A stretch of DNA of 63,219 bases from Thiocystis minor (GTDB lineage: Bacteria; Pseudomonadota; Gammaproteobacteria; Chromatiales; Chromatiaceae): assembly GCF_016653465.1 (NCBI RefSeq), contig NZ_NHSQ01000079.1, positions 1 to 63,219 of the forward strand. The letters run 5' to 3'. The translations under genes were made by a program, and so were the position numbers. Position 1 is the first letter of the stretch; each line of letters starts with the position of its first letter. The notes beneath the pieces were generated by a model that worked only from the letters and a program-made list of their open reading frames with translations, ran no database searches and was not told the DNA's origin. Shown here piece after piece: positions 8,107-17,336 of this stretch.

Positions 8107-9144
8107 GTGAATCGACATCCAACCGCCACACCCGCCGACCCGATCGAACAGCCGGTCGCCAACCTGATCGATCGCTTCGGCCGCCGCATCACCTATGTCC
8201 GCTTGTCCGTCACGGACCGCTGCGATCTGCGCTGCGTCTACTGCATGTCGGAGAAGATGACCTTCCTGCCGCGCGCGCAGCTCCTCACCCTGGAGGAGAT
8301 GGCGCGACTCGGCCGGTTGTTCAGCGAACTGGGCGTGACCAAGCTGCGGGTGACCGGCGGCGAGCCGCTGGTGCGGCCCAATGTGCTCTGGCTGTTCGAG
8401 CAGTTGGGCGCGCTGCCGGGGGTGCGGGATCTCACCCTCACCACCAACGCGACCCAGCTCGGACGCTATGCCAGCGCGCTCAAGGATGCCGGCGTGACCC
8501 GGATCAACATTAGCCTCGACACCCTGAGTCCCGAGCGTTTTCGTGCCATCACCCGGATCGGCGAGATTGGCAAGACGTTGAGCGGATTGGAGGCGGCGCG
8601 TCGCGTCGGCTTCCAGCGCATCAAGCTCAACACCGTGGTGCTCAAGCACCGCAATCATGACGAAGTGGTCGACCTGGTGCGCTTCGCCATCGAGCGCGGG
8701 ATCGACATCAGCTTCATCGAGGAGATGCCGCTCGGGGTGATCGGCGATCACGATCGGGCCGAGGCTTACTATTCGAGCGACGAGATCCGGCGCGATCTCG
8801 CCGGGCACTTCGATCTGCTGCCGACCATCGACGGCACCGGCGGTCCGTCCAAATACTTCCAGATCGCCGGGGAGGAGACGCGCGTCGGCTTCATCTCGCC
8901 GCACAGCCACAACTTCTGCGGCGACTGCAATCGGGTGCGGGTCACGGCACTCGGGCGGCTACTGCTCTGTCTGGGTCAGGAGCATTCGACCGATCTGCGG
9001 CGTGTCCTGCACGCCAACCCCACGGACGACGAGCGGGTCAAGCGGGCCATCGTCGTCGCCATGGACCTCAAGCCCCGGGGTCATGAATTCGATCTCCAGG
9101 CCAAGCCGGTGATCTTTCGTCACATGAACATGACGGGCGGTTGA
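8107..9144 (+). CDS. moaA: GTP 3',8-cyclase MoaA (molybdenum cofactor step 1)
   Basis: A 345-residue radical-SAM enzyme that converts GTP to 3',8-cyclo-7,8-dihydro-GTP at the start of molybdopterin synthesis. The N-terminal cluster motif CDLRCVYC uses Cys39, Cys43 and Cys46. The second, substrate-binding cluster is in HNFCGDCNRVRV plus a later Cys (LLLC). The protein ends in the typical GG. The start is a GTG with AGGAG 6-7 bases upstream. It supplies cofactor for NapA, NarG and the orphan molybdoenzyme in this window. Its 3' end overlaps the convergent histidine-kinase frame by 77 bases. moaE lies about 49 kb away, so Moco genes are scattered here. Confidence 0.95.
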   Translation: MNRHPTATPADPIEQPVANLIDRFGRRITYVRLSVTDRCDLRCVYCMSEKMTFLPRAQLLTLEEMARLGRLFSELGVTKLRVTGGEPLVRPNVLWLFEQLGALPGVRDLTLTTNATQLGRYASALKDAGVTRINISLDTLSPERFRAITRIGEIGKTLSGLEAARRVGFQRIKLNTVVLKHRNHDEVVDLVRFAIERGIDISFIEEMPLGVIGDHDRAEAYYSSDEIRRDLAGHFDLLPTIDGTGGPSKYFQIAGEETRVGFISPHSHNFCGDCNRVRVTALGRLLLCLGQEHSTDLRRVLHANPTDDERVKRAIVVAMDLKPRGHEFDLQAKPVIFRHMNMTGG

Positions 9145-10198
9145 CTGGCATGAGGACCGGGTCCAGGCCGGGCCAAGTCCGCCAGGGGTCGTGCGCGAGC
9201 GTCTCGGGGCGCTGGCAAGGTGACGCCGGCGTCACCTCGCGCCAACGCCAGGGCGGCTGGCACGGCCGCGCCTCCAGGCTCGATACCAGGGTCTGGGCAA
9301 GCCAATTGTCGTTCTCGTCGAAGACCGGCTCGCGCCGCACCCAGACGCGGAATTCGGTGCCCTGCGCGGAGGTCGACTCCAGCGTCAGCGCGCCCCCGTA
9401 GCGGCGGATGAGACCCGTGCTGACCGAGAGTCCGAGCCCCGTCCCGCGCCCCGCGCCTTTGGTCGTGAAGAAAGGCCGGAAGATCCGGTCGACGACATCG
9501 GGCGGCACCCCGGGGCCGGTGTCCCGGACTTCGATGAGGATACCGCGCGCGTCCAGATCACGGGAACGGATCTCGATCGTCCCCCGGTTGGCCTCGACCG
9601 CATGCACAGCGTTCACCACCAGGTTGATGATGACCTGACGCAGGTCTTGAAGGCTGATCCGCACCCCCAGGGTCGCTTTCAGATCGGTGCGGATTTCGAC
9701 ATCCGTGCGGCGCGCCTCCTGGAGCACAAGCGTCAGGCATTCCTGGATCAGGACCGCGATCTCGACCGGCTCCAGGACACGGATGTCATCCATGGGACGG
9801 GCGATGCGCAGCAGGCTGTCGATGATCCCGCGCGAGCGCTCGATCTGCCGGAGGATGAGATCGACCTCCTGGCGCACCGACCAGGTCTCCGGTCCCAGCT
9901 CGCGGGTCAGCAGTTCCATGTGGCCGAGCATGATGGCGAGCGGGTTGTTGAGCTCATGAGCGATGCCGGCGATTAGCTCGCCGACGGCGGCGAGCTTTTC
10001 GGTCTGGACCAGGTGCTCGTGGCGGGTCTCGCGCAGCGCGGCGGAGAGGGCCTCGATGCGCTGTTCGAGGCAGGCGATCTCGCACGCGCGGCCGTCGGTC
10101 TCCGTGCCTGAGCGATGCTCGGACTCGCTCGGTGGCAAGGCCCCGCCGAGCCAGGCGCGTAGCCAGGCCATGAGCGGGCGGAAGCCCTGGCGCGTCAT
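9068..10198 (-). CDS. Soluble sensor histidine kinase (partner of the NtrC-class regulator)
   Basis: A 376-residue kinase without membrane segments. After a short N-terminus and a coiled coil come a HisKA domain with H-box HELNNPLAIM (phosphoacceptor about His81) and a HATPase_c domain with the N-box NLVVNAVHAVE, G1 DTGPGVPP, F-box FRPFFTTK and G2 GRGTGLGLS. This NtrB-like architecture lacks a PAS or other recognisable sensor domain. The recognisable fold ends near residue 290 (GTEFRVWVRRE). The last roughly 85 residues are low in family features and rich in Pro, Arg and Trp, and their codons run into the convergent moaA gene. The stop may therefore have been lost, or the tail may be dispensable. 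Its ATG is 13 bases after the response-regulator stop, so the two form an operon. Confidence 0.85.
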   Translation of the reverse strand: MTRQGFRPLMAWLRAWLGGALPPSESEHRSGTETDGRACEIACLEQRIEALSAALRETRHEHLVQTEKLAAVGELIAGIAHELNNPLAIMLGHMELLTRELGPETWSVRQEVDLILRQIERSRGIIDSLLRIARPMDDIRVLEPVEIAVLIQECLTLVLQEARRTDVEIRTDLKATLGVRISLQDLRQVIINLVVNAVHAVEANRGTIEIRSRDLDARGILIEVRDTGPGVPPDVVDRIFRPFFTTKGAGRGTGLGLSVSTGLIRRYGGALTLESTSAQGTEFRVWVRREPVFDENDNWLAQTLVSSLEARPCQPPWRWREVTPASPCQRPETLAHDPWRTWPGLDPVLMPVNRPSCSCDERSPAWPGDRIHDPGA

Positions 10199-10211
10199 CG
10201 GGGTGCCCGCG

Positions 10212-11642
10212 TCAGTCCGCCTCGCTCGGGTCGCCCGGCTGACCCCATTCCTTGAGCTTGCGCTCCACCGTCTTCCTCGACACTCCCAGCGCGCGCGCCG
10301 CGACCGTCTTGTTGCCGCCGGCGGCGGAGAGCGCGTTCAGGATATGCGAGCGCTGCACCCGCTCCAGCGAGGTCGGATTGGACACCAGGGCGCGCTCGCC
10401 CGCGTCCGGCTCCGAGGGCGGCGTGACGCAGAGCAGATGGGCGACCGGCTTGCCCAGAAGCAGGGATCGCTCGATGACATTGCGCAGCTCGCGGCAGTTG
10501 CCGGGCCAGTCGTAGCCCATGAGCTGCTCCAGATCCCAGGGGCTGAGTTCCGCGTTGGGCAGGCCCAGTTCGGTGGACAGGACGTTGAGGAAGTAGCCCG
10601 CGAGGAAGGGGATGTCGCCCTTGCGTTCGCGCAGGGGCGGCAGGCGCAGATCGACCACATTGATGCGGTAATAGAGATCCTTGCGGAAGCGCCCGGCGAG
10701 CACCTCGGCGGCCAGATCGCGGTTGGTCGCGGCGATCACCCGGGCGTTGACCGGGATCTCCTGGTTGCCGCCGACCGGGCGGTAACGCCGCTCCTCCAGT
10801 ACCCGCAGCAGTTTCGCCTGCAAGGGCAGCGGCATCTCGCCGATCTCGTCGAGGAAGAGGGTGCCGCCATCGGCATGGCTGAAAAGCCCGTTGCGCGCCT
10901 GATGTGCGCCGGTGAAGGAGCCGCGCAGGTGTCCGAACAGCTCCCCCTCGATGAGGTCGGCGGAGATGGCGCCGCAGTTGACCGGGACATAGCTGCCGCG
11001 CCGGCCGCTGAGGTCATGGAGTGCGCGCGCGACCAGCTCCTTGCCGGTTCCGGTCTCGCCCTTGATCAGCACCGTCGAGGGCATGGGGGCGAGTCGATGA
11101 ATGGTCCGCCAGATATCCTTGAGCGACTCGCTCTCCCCGACGATCCGCTTGGCGGCGGGCCGACGATCCTGCTCGCGCTGGATCAATGCCTGCTCGCGCG
11201 CGACCCGCCGCCGCTCCCGCGCGCGGTGGATCACGGCCAGCAGTTGGTCGCCGAGGAAGGGTTTTCTCAGGACATCGGCCGAGGCGTCCCGCAGTGCGTC
11301 GATTTCGTCATAGATGTCTGCGTAGCCAGTGATGAAGATCACGTCCAGATCGACCTGGTAACGGTCGCGAATCTCGCGCGCCAGCTCCAGTCCGCTTGCC
11401 GGACCGGGAAGACGGATATCGACGATCATGAGATCGAAATGGAGGTTCCGGGCCAGCGCACGCGCGGCACTGGCGTCGGCGGCCGACTCCACGCGCTCGA
11501 AATGGGGGGCGAGCGAGCGCTCAAGGAAACTCAGCATGCCGGGCTCGTCATCGACGACGAGAATGGAGTCGCCCGCGTCCGTCGCGGTCTTGGCATCGCG
11601 CGCGAGGTCGAGCCCTCGGCTTTCGAGTGGCTGGGATGTCAT
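10212..11642 (-). CDS. NtrC-class sigma-54-dependent response regulator
   Basis: A 476-residue regulator in three domains. The receiver has ILVVDDEPG and the phosphoacceptor Asp in [10 protein letters not shown]. The AAA+ domain has Walker A GETGTGKE, the sigma-54 loop GSFTGA (a Ser variant of GAFTGA) and Walker [13 protein letters not shown]. The C-terminus is a Fis-type helix-turn-helix ([20 protein letters not shown]). Such proteins bind upstream sites and activate -24/-12 promoters. A strong GGAGGAG lies before the ATG. It is co-transcribed with the soluble histidine kinase and followed upstream by a DUF59 gene whose paralog precedes narG; the strongest sigma-54 promoter I see (42542) drives that paralog. 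Control of nitrate genes is therefore plausible but not shown. Confidence 0.9.
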   Translation of the reverse strand: MTSQPLESRGLDLARDAKTATDAGDSILVVDDEPGMLSFLERSLAPHFERVESAADASAARALARNLHFDLMIVDIRLPGPASGLELAREIRDRYQVDLDVIFITGYADIYDEIDALRDASADVLRKPFLGDQLLAVIHRARERRRVAREQALIQREQDRRPAAKRIVGESESLKDIWRTIHRLAPMPSTVLIKGETGTGKELVARALHDLSGRRGSYVPVNCGAISADLIEGELFGHLRGSFTGAHQARNGLFSHADGGTLFLDEIGEMPLPLQAKLLRVLEERRYRPVGGNQEIPVNARVIAATNRDLAAEVLAGRFRKDLYYRINVVDLRLPPLRERKGDIPFLAGYFLNVLSTELGLPNAELSPWDLEQLMGYDWPGNCRELRNVIERSLLLGKPVAHLLCVTPPSEPDAGERALVSNPTSLERVQRSHILNALSAAGGNKTVAARALGVSRKTVERKLKEWGQPGDPSEAD

Positions 11643-12192
11643 GGTCTCCTCCTCCGCGTTGGTCGGTGGTTGGCGCGTGTGCGCCAGTCGCCAACGGTCT
11701 TTTTTTGAATGGATGACGCGACGCGGCTTTGGCGAAACCTGATCGCGCTTTGGATGTTGGATAGGTCATTCCCTTGTCAAGACAGCGATCGAACGTCGTC
11801 AAACAGGGCTGCAAGAACTGACGACGATGACACTCGACAAGCGCGAACCAGCACCTATCGTGAAGAAGAATATCGGTTTTCTATACCGGCACAAACGGAA
11901 TTTATTGGATTTTTGTATCGGGTTTCTCGATAGATAAACCGCTTTGATCCGTTTGTATGAATGAGTAATTGGGCGATTAACGAAAAAGCAATGCTGCTTT
12001 GCGGACGCGGTTAGAGCAGGCGATTGGAGTGGGAATAGATTTACCAGAAAACCCGCGTACCCGACTTGATTGCGGTCAAGGCAGGGTTTGCGGTTGTGAT
12101 TAAGGACGTGGTGTAGCTGAGGTTCGATGGATCAACTGCGTTTTTCAGATGGAGGGTGCAGAGGCGGTTGCCCGCCTCCCGATACCCCGTCT
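11643..12192. other. Intergenic region upstream of the two-component operon, no confident gene
   Basis: The stretch from about 11860 to 12000 is markedly AT-rich compared with its surroundings and probably contains the promoter of the minus-strand regulator operon. A short plus-strand frame at 11709-11933 has no recognisable content. Near 12160-12180 the bases GAGGCGG-TTGC-CCGCCTC form a GC-rich hairpin just beyond the stop of the DUF59 gene on the minus strand; it lacks a U tract. Confidence 0.4.
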
Positions 12193-13044
12193 TCAGATGT
12201 GGTTCGCCTCCTCGGCCACCGCTGGCTCGGGCTCGCCGGCTTCCCCCTGGTAGGCGCGGCGGAAAGCGTCGACGAAGGGCCGGAAATCCTTCACGGTGCC
12301 GTAGATGGCGACCACGCCCGCGCGCTGGCGGTCGTAGACCACGTTGACGCCTTCGGTGCGGCCGGCGGGGTTCGGGCGCGCCTCGCCGTTGTAGTAGATC
12401 CAGTGCCGGGCATGCACGGAAGCATAGATCAGATCCTGCTCGGCGTGGGTCAGCCAGAGGACGACATAGTTCCAACTGCCGATGCTGAGCTTGACCTTGT
12501 GGGTGGTCGTCTCGGGGGACTCGGGATCGACCTGCCACTGAAAAACCGGGATCGGACCTTCATAGGTCGGGTCCGCGTTGCCCTGCGGCCCTTCGATGAG
12601 CGGCGGCTCGAAGTCGGCGGGCGGCTCGGTCGGCGGTCCCTTCGACTTCGCCGGCTTGCCCTCGCCGGCCGCGAGCAAATCCTTCAGGTGCGGCGCGCCG
12701 CCGTGCCCGGGGTCGGGGATGGGATCCAGACCGTATTCGCGCAAATCTACTTGCAGCGGGTTGACGGAGGCTCCGCCGAGCAGTAAGGAGTCATCGTCAT
12801 AGGGTGGCTCGGTGTGGATCTCGATCGTCTCGAAGCGCGCATTCCGCAGCAGTTCCTCGACTGCGCGCTCCATGGTCGCGACCTTCTCGGCGTTGATCGA
12901 GTCGGGTGTGATCTCGATTTCGATACTCGACCCCTCGACGGCGATGCTCTTGACGAATCCGAGCGAGACCAGGTCACGCGAGCGGCCGGGAAAGCGGATT
13001 TGGCGCAGGAGATCACGGACTTGTTCAGGCAGCATGGGCGACAT
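12193..13044 (-). CDS. Two-domain DUF59/MIP18-type protein, copy 1
   Basis: A 283-residue protein. Residues 1 to about 90 resemble the DUF59/MIP18 (SufT/PaaD-like) domain found in Fe-S cluster assembly factors: EQVRDLLRQIRFPG, DLVSLGFVKSI, then EKVATMERAVEELL. A Pro-rich linker leads to a C-terminal domain with IPVFQWQVDPESP, GRTEGVNVVYDRQRAGVV and AIYGTVKDFRPFVDAF. The same two-domain layout and the same C-terminal phrases recur in the gene at 42659-43525, immediately before narG, so the two are paralogs. I start at the ATG at 13044, with AGAGGA upstream; the longer frame to 13980 is antisense to the GNAT gene and rejected. A role in metallocluster insertion or in regulating nitrate reductase is inferred from the paralog position. 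Confidence 0.75.
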   Translation of the reverse strand: MSPMLPEQVRDLLRQIRFPGRSRDLVSLGFVKSIAVEGSSIEIEITPDSINAEKVATMERAVEELLRNARFETIEIHTEPPYDDDSLLLGGASVNPLQVDLREYGLDPIPDPGHGGAPHLKDLLAAGEGKPAKSKGPPTEPPADFEPPLIEGPQGNADPTYEGPIPVFQWQVDPESPETTTHKVKLSIGSWNYVVLWLTHAEQDLIYASVHARHWIYYNGEARPNPAGRTEGVNVVYDRQRAGVVAIYGTVKDFRPFVDAFRRAYQGEAGEPEPAVAEEANHI

Positions 13045-13290
13045 CTCGGTTTTCCTCTGGGTGTGGTGGACTCGTTGGGAGTAAGCGAGATTCGAGCCAG
13101 GATGGAAGGCGAGTGGGCTCGCGACTCCATCGCGCGAGGCCAAGGCCAGCTTCGGCGTGGGATTGCGGCATGAGCGTCGCCAGGATCGGCGTCGCCGAAT
13201 CCGCCCTTGGCGACTTGGCGGCCATCCAGGAGCGGTACACTGCGGAAGAGGTGCCGGAGGTCGGCGCATCGCCTCAACGGAGAAAACACC

Positions 13291-13830
13291 ATGAAGCTTT
13301 TGACAGAACCCCGAGGGCGAGAAGATGAGATCATCGACCTCTTCACCGCGACCTTCACCGCGTCCGAGGGTATGGAAGAAGGCGCGCTGATCGGAAGCCT
13401 GGTGCTCAGCCTGCTGCGTGACACGGCGGAGACCGATCGCTTCGTCTTCACGGCCGAGGAAGACGGCAGGATCATCGGCGGTATCCTCTTCTCGCGGTTG
13501 ACCTATGAGCAGGATGACCGGACGGTTTTCATTCTGGCCCCCGTCGCCGTCGCGACCGATCAACAAGGGAAGGGCATCGGGCAGCGGCTGCTGACCCATG
13601 GCCTGGCCGAGCTGCGCGGCGCCGGTGTCGACATCGCCATGACCTATGGCGATCCGAGCTTCTATGCCAAGGTCGGATTCCGGCCGATCAGCGAGGCGGA
13701 TGCGCCAGCGCCCTTGCCGCTGAGCCGTCCCGAAGGCTGGCTGGGTCAGTCCCTGACGGACCGGACGATGGCCCCGCTGAAAGGCCCGTCCCGCTGTTTC
13801 GAGGCACTCAACGATCCACTGTTCTGGTAG
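13291..13830 (+). CDS. GNAT-family N-acetyltransferase
   Basis: A 179-residue acetyltransferase with the GNAT acetyl-CoA loop region LAPVAVATDQQGKGIGQRLL (about residues 90-109) and a downstream YGDPSFYAKVGFRP stretch typical of the YhbS-like group (predicted N-acetyltransferases). The start is the ATG at 13291 with GGAG at good spacing; an upstream in-frame ATG at 13207 has no support. The substrate is unknown. It is followed 11 bases later by rsgA on the same strand and probably forms an operon with it. The roughly 246 bases upstream separate it from the divergent DUF59 gene. Confidence 0.85.
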   Translation: MKLLTEPRGREDEIIDLFTATFTASEGMEEGALIGSLVLSLLRDTAETDRFVFTAEEDGRIIGGILFSRLTYEQDDRTVFILAPVAVATDQQGKGIGQRLLTHGLAELRGAGVDIAMTYGDPSFYAKVGFRPISEADAPAPLPLSRPEGWLGQSLTDRTMAPLKGPSRCFEALNDPLFW

Positions 13831-13841
13831 GAGCCATTCCG

Positions 13842-14930
13842 ATGGACCCTGACGACTTCGCCCGCTCTCATGACAGCGCGAGCATCGGACCCGCCAACCG
13901 CGATCCGTCGGCGCTCGCCGCACTGGGCTGGGGGCCTTTCTTCGCGCGGCAGACCGGCCTGGAGACGCTGGACGACACACCGGCGGCGCGCGTCGTCGCC
14001 GTCCATCGCAGCGGCCTTCGGATCCTTGGCGCTGGCTTCGTGGAGATCATCCCGCCGCGCGCCGATGCAACCGTGGGCGACTGGCTGCTGCTGGATCGTG
14101 TCCAGCCTCGGGCCAGTCGCGTCCTGTCCCGCAAAAGCCTGATCAAGCGCCGCGCGCCAGGTACTGGTCGGCAGGTGCAACTGATCGCGGCGAATATCGA
14201 CCAGATCTTCGTCGTCACCTCCTGCAATCAGGATTTCAACCTGGCCCGGCTGGAGCGCTACGTCGCGCTGGCCCTCGAAGCGGAGATCGAGCCGGTCATC
14301 GTCCTGACCAAGGCGGACCTGGTGACGGATCTACTATCCTGGATCGAGGAAGCGCGCAGGGTCTCGGAAGGGATCCCGGTCGTCGGGCTCGACGCCCGCG
14401 GGGACGAGCCGCTTGAGGCGCTGTCGTCCTGGTGCAAGCCAGGCCGGACCGTCGCATTCCTTGGATCTTCGGGTGTTGGAAAATCCACCCTGACCAACGC
14501 GCTTGCCGGGACCGACGCGATCGCGACGCAGGCCATCCGCGAAGACGACGCCCGGGGCCGTCATACGACGACTCGCCGCGAGCTTCACTTGATCCCCGGA
14601 GGCTGCCTGGTGCTGGACACCCCGGGCATGCGGGAATTGCAGTTGGCGGACGCCGCGTCCGGCATTGCCGATATCTTCGAGGACATTCAGGCACGCTCGG
14701 CGCAATGCCGGTTTGGGAACTGCCGGCACGAAGGAGAGCCCGGCTGCGCCGTCCGGGAGGCGGTCGAGCATGGCGAGCTTGACGCCGCACGGCTTCTGCG
14801 CTGGCGCAAGCTGATGGCGGAGGACGCCTTCAACTCCGCGAGTCTCGCCGAGCGCCGGACAAAAGACCGGGCATTCGGGAAGATGGTCCGAAGGGTGATG
14901 AAGGAGTCCAAGTCGCGCCGAGACTCCTGA
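13842..14930 (+). CDS. rsgA: Ribosome small-subunit-dependent GTPase A
   Basis: A 362-residue circularly permuted GTPase that checks late maturation of the 30S subunit. The order is an OB-fold N-terminus, then G4 (VLTKADL), then G1 (GSSGVGKST), G2 region (RGRHTTTRRE) and G3 (DTPGMRE), followed by the zinc-binding C-terminal domain with CRFGNCRHEGEPGCAV. This permuted order is diagnostic of RsgA/YloQ. It converges with cysH with only 7 bases between stops. Nothing unusual in length or motifs. Confidence 0.93.
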   Translation: MDPDDFARSHDSASIGPANRDPSALAALGWGPFFARQTGLETLDDTPAARVVAVHRSGLRILGAGFVEIIPPRADATVGDWLLLDRVQPRASRVLSRKSLIKRRAPGTGRQVQLIAANIDQIFVVTSCNQDFNLARLERYVALALEAEIEPVIVLTKADLVTDLLSWIEEARRVSEGIPVVGLDARGDEPLEALSSWCKPGRTVAFLGSSGVGKSTLTNALAGTDAIATQAIREDDARGRHTTTRRELHLIPGGCLVLDTPGMRELQLADAASGIADIFEDIQARSAQCRFGNCRHEGEPGCAVREAVEHGELDAARLLRWRKLMAEDAFNSASLAERRTKDRAFGKMVRRVMKESKSRRDS

Positions 14931-14937
14931 TCGCTCC

Positions 14938-15657
14938 CTACCGATGCAGCCCGCATTCGCGCTTGAGGCCGAAGAAGCGGGTCTCTTCCTCCCGCATGCC
15001 GGGCAGGAGCCGCGCGGTGGTGTGGACGTCGCCGATGGAGACATAGCCCTGATGCCGTAGCGGGTGGTCCGGGAGGTCGTGGCGGCGCAGGTAGCGATGC
15101 ACGTCGGACTCCCGCCAGTCGATGATGGGGTGGACCTTGAGGCGGCCGTCCTGTACACGCAGCACCGGCAGCTCGGCCCGGCTGCGCGCCTGCTCGCGCC
15201 GCAGACCGGCGAACCAGGCGCGGGCTTCCAGCTCGCTCAGGGCGCGCTCCATCGGCTCGACCTTGTTCATCCAGTTGTACTGGTCGATACCGCCCGCGCC
15301 CTGCTCCCACAGCCGACCGAGCCGCGCCTCCTGCCAGGCGGGGGAGAGCGCCGGGCGATAGACCTGAAGGTTGAGCGCGAGCCGGTCGTTCAGCGCGTCG
15401 ATCAGACGGTAGGTCTCGGCGAACAGATAGCCGGTGTCGATCAGGATCACCGGGATGTCCGGTTTCAGAAGGGTCAGCATATGCAGCAGCACCGGCGACT
15501 GGGCGCCGAAGCTGGAGGTGAGGACATGCCGCTCCGGCAGTTCCTCCAGCGCCCAGAGCGCGCGATCCTCCGCCGGCAGGTTCTCCAAGCGCCGGTTGAG
15601 GGCGGCGAGCGCGGCCTGGTCGCCGGCCAGGATGGCGTCGAGAGGGGTGTCAGTCAT
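14938..15657 (-). CDS. cysH: Phosphoadenylyl-sulfate (PAPS) reductase
   Basis: A 239-residue PAPS reductase. Visible motifs are the P-loop-like [25 protein letters not shown], and the C-terminal ECGLHR with the catalytic cysteine. The paired-cysteine motifs of Fe-S-containing APS reductases are absent, so PAPS rather than APS should be the substrate, with thioredoxin as donor. The product is sulfite. The ATG overlaps the end of the cysJ-cysI fusion by 8 bases, giving the E. coli-like order cysJ-cysI-cysH. Since the fusion has lost the sulfite-reducing active site, the fate of the sulfite made here is unclear unless another sulfite reductase is encoded elsewhere. Confidence 0.92.
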   Translation of the reverse strand: MTDTPLDAILAGDQAALAALNRRLENLPAEDRALWALEELPERHVLTSSFGAQSPVLLHMLTLLKPDIPVILIDTGYLFAETYRLIDALNDRLALNLQVYRPALSPAWQEARLGRLWEQGAGGIDQYNWMNKVEPMERALSELEARAWFAGLRREQARSRAELPVLRVQDGRLKVHPIIDWRESDVHRYLRRHDLPDHPLRHQGYVSIGDVHTTARLLPGMREEETRFFGLKRECGLHR

Positions 15658-17200
15658 GGAAGTCCTCCGCTGGATTCACCACCGCCCGGACGAGGCCGTC
15701 GCGGATCAGATAGTCGCCGAAGCGCTCGCCGGGCTGGCGGCTCTCGGCGAAGCGCCCGAACAGGCCGTCGATCTCGGCCAGGATGGCGGTCTCGTCGAGG
15801 TTCTCGCGATAGAGCCGGTTGAGCCGGGTGCCGATGCCGTCGCCGCCGAACATGAGGTTGTAACGGCCCGGCCCCTTGCCGACCAGGGCCAGCTCGGCGA
15901 TATAGACCCGCACCGAGTCCCGCTCGCCGACCCGCTCCCCCAGGAAGCCCGAGGCCCCGCCGAGATGGTCTCGGCCGTGGGCCTGGTAGCGCCGCACCGC
16001 GACCGTGAGATGAGCCTCGTCCTCGCACTCCGCCTGACTGGAGGCGATCGAGTAGAGCCGCGGCTGGAGCGGGCGCAGCAGACCGGCCAGCGCCTCGGCC
16101 TCGACGCGGGCGGGATGGTCCGCGATCAGGTCGATGAGCTGACGCTCGCTCGCATAGGCCCGCAGAGCGGCGGCATCCGTCGCCAGCTCGGTCAGATCCG
16201 GCGTCTGCGCCAGCTCGGCCCAGGCGCGGACGCTCGCCGGATGCAGCTGCGTCAGCTCCAGCCGCTCGATCAGGGTCTGGCGCAGACCCAGCTCCGCGTC
16301 GGCTAGGCGCACCGGCGCTTCGCCGTCGAGTCCGAGCGTCGTCAGCACCGCGTCGGCCAGCGCCGGATCGTTGTGGAACCAGATCCCCAAGGCATCGCCC
16401 GGCTGGTAGCTCAGGACGCTGGGGTCGATCGACAGGGCCAGGTGGCGCACGTCCGCGACGGCGTCCTGGGTCGTGATGCGGCGATTCTCCAGCAGGGTCG
16501 CGGGGTAGGGGGTGTCCTTGGCGACAGTGGGCGGCGGGCTCGGACGGGCGCCCGGCAGGGACACCACGTTGCTCGGCCGGGCGGGCGCGAGCTGGGTCAG
16601 TCGCTCCAGGACATCCGCCGACCAGCGCTCGGAGTCGGCCGCGTAGTCCAGATCGCAGCACTGCAGCGGCAGGATGCGCCGCGCGCCCAGCTCCGCGAGC
16701 CGGTGATCGAAGTCGACCGCCGTGCGGCAGAAGTGCTCGTAGCTCGAATCCCCCAGACCCATGACGGCGTAGCTCAGCTGCTCCAGGCGCGGCGCGCGTG
16801 GGTCATGGAGGAAGGCGTGCAGGGCCTGGGCGCTGTCGGGCGGCTCGCCCTCGCCGTGGGTGCTGACGAGGAAGAGCACCAGGCGCTCCTTGGTCAGCCG
16901 GCGCGGGCCGAAGTCGCCCATGGAGCGCACCCGGATCTCCATCCCCTGGCCGAGCGCCCGCGCGCCGAGCCGCTCCGCGACCGCCTTGGCATTACCGGTC
17001 TGCGAGCCGTAGAGCAGGCTGACGGTCGCGGCCGGAGCGTGCTCAACGGCGGCGGGAGCCGCTTGACCGCTCAGGCCGGCCAGATAACCGCTGACCCAGG
17101 CGATCTGGGTCGGCGACAGATCCTTGAGCGCGATCTGGAGCGCGCGCAGTTGCCGGTCGTCCACCGGACTGGTCAGGGCGTTCAGGTGTGTCAGCGCCAT
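15650..17200 (-). pseudogene. cysJ-cysI deletion fusion (sulfite reductase remnant)
   Basis: A 516-residue open frame. Residues 1 to about 434 match the CysJ flavoprotein: the LSPTQIAWVSGYLAGL start, flavodoxin loops SQTGNAKAVAE and STHGEGEPPD, and the FAD-domain motifs YQPGDALGIW and RLYSIASSQAE up to GGASGFLGERVGE. The sequence then passes directly into the last 82 residues of the CysI hemoprotein (LVGKGPGRYNLMFGGDGIGTR ... [17 protein letters not shown]). Missing are the whole CysJ NADPH-binding domain and nearly all of CysI, including the four cysteines that hold the siroheme-linked 4Fe-4S cluster. The join near 15898 is in frame, so this is an operon-internal deletion of about 1.9 kb. 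It cannot reduce sulfite. The start at 17200 matches the CysJ N-terminus; the frame is open further to 17449. Confidence 0.88.
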
Positions 17201-17306
17201 CGTTCGGAATCCCCTGGCACCGGTCATGCGTCGCACTGGACGCCATTCGGGCGATTGCCCCCGTGCGCCGAAGTCTAGGTCGGGGTGCGAGACGACATAA
17301 AATGAT

Positions 17307-17318
17307 GATTCATGAATC
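17307..17318. promoter_or_regulatory. Palindrome in the cysJ/cysB divergent promoter region
   Basis: GATTCATGAATC is a perfect 12-bp palindrome 19 bases before the cysB-like ATG, within an AT-rich patch in an otherwise GC-rich region. It could be an operator for the LysR-type protein on its own or the divergent promoter. CysB sites are degenerate, so this is suggestive only. Confidence 0.4.
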
Positions 17319-17336
17319 GTTATCGCGAGGATTGAT

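Noticed and set aside
9963-11708. 581-residue plus-strand frame opposite the two-component genes
   Set aside because: Antisense shadow of the response regulator and kinase.
11709-11933. 74-residue plus-strand ORF in the AT-rich gap
   Set aside because: No family features and no ribosome-binding site; likely chance frame in a promoter region.
13045-13980. N-terminal extension of the minus-strand DUF59 frame
   Set aside because: The extension is antisense to the GNAT and rsgA genes; the paralog and the Shine-Dalgarno support the start at 13044.
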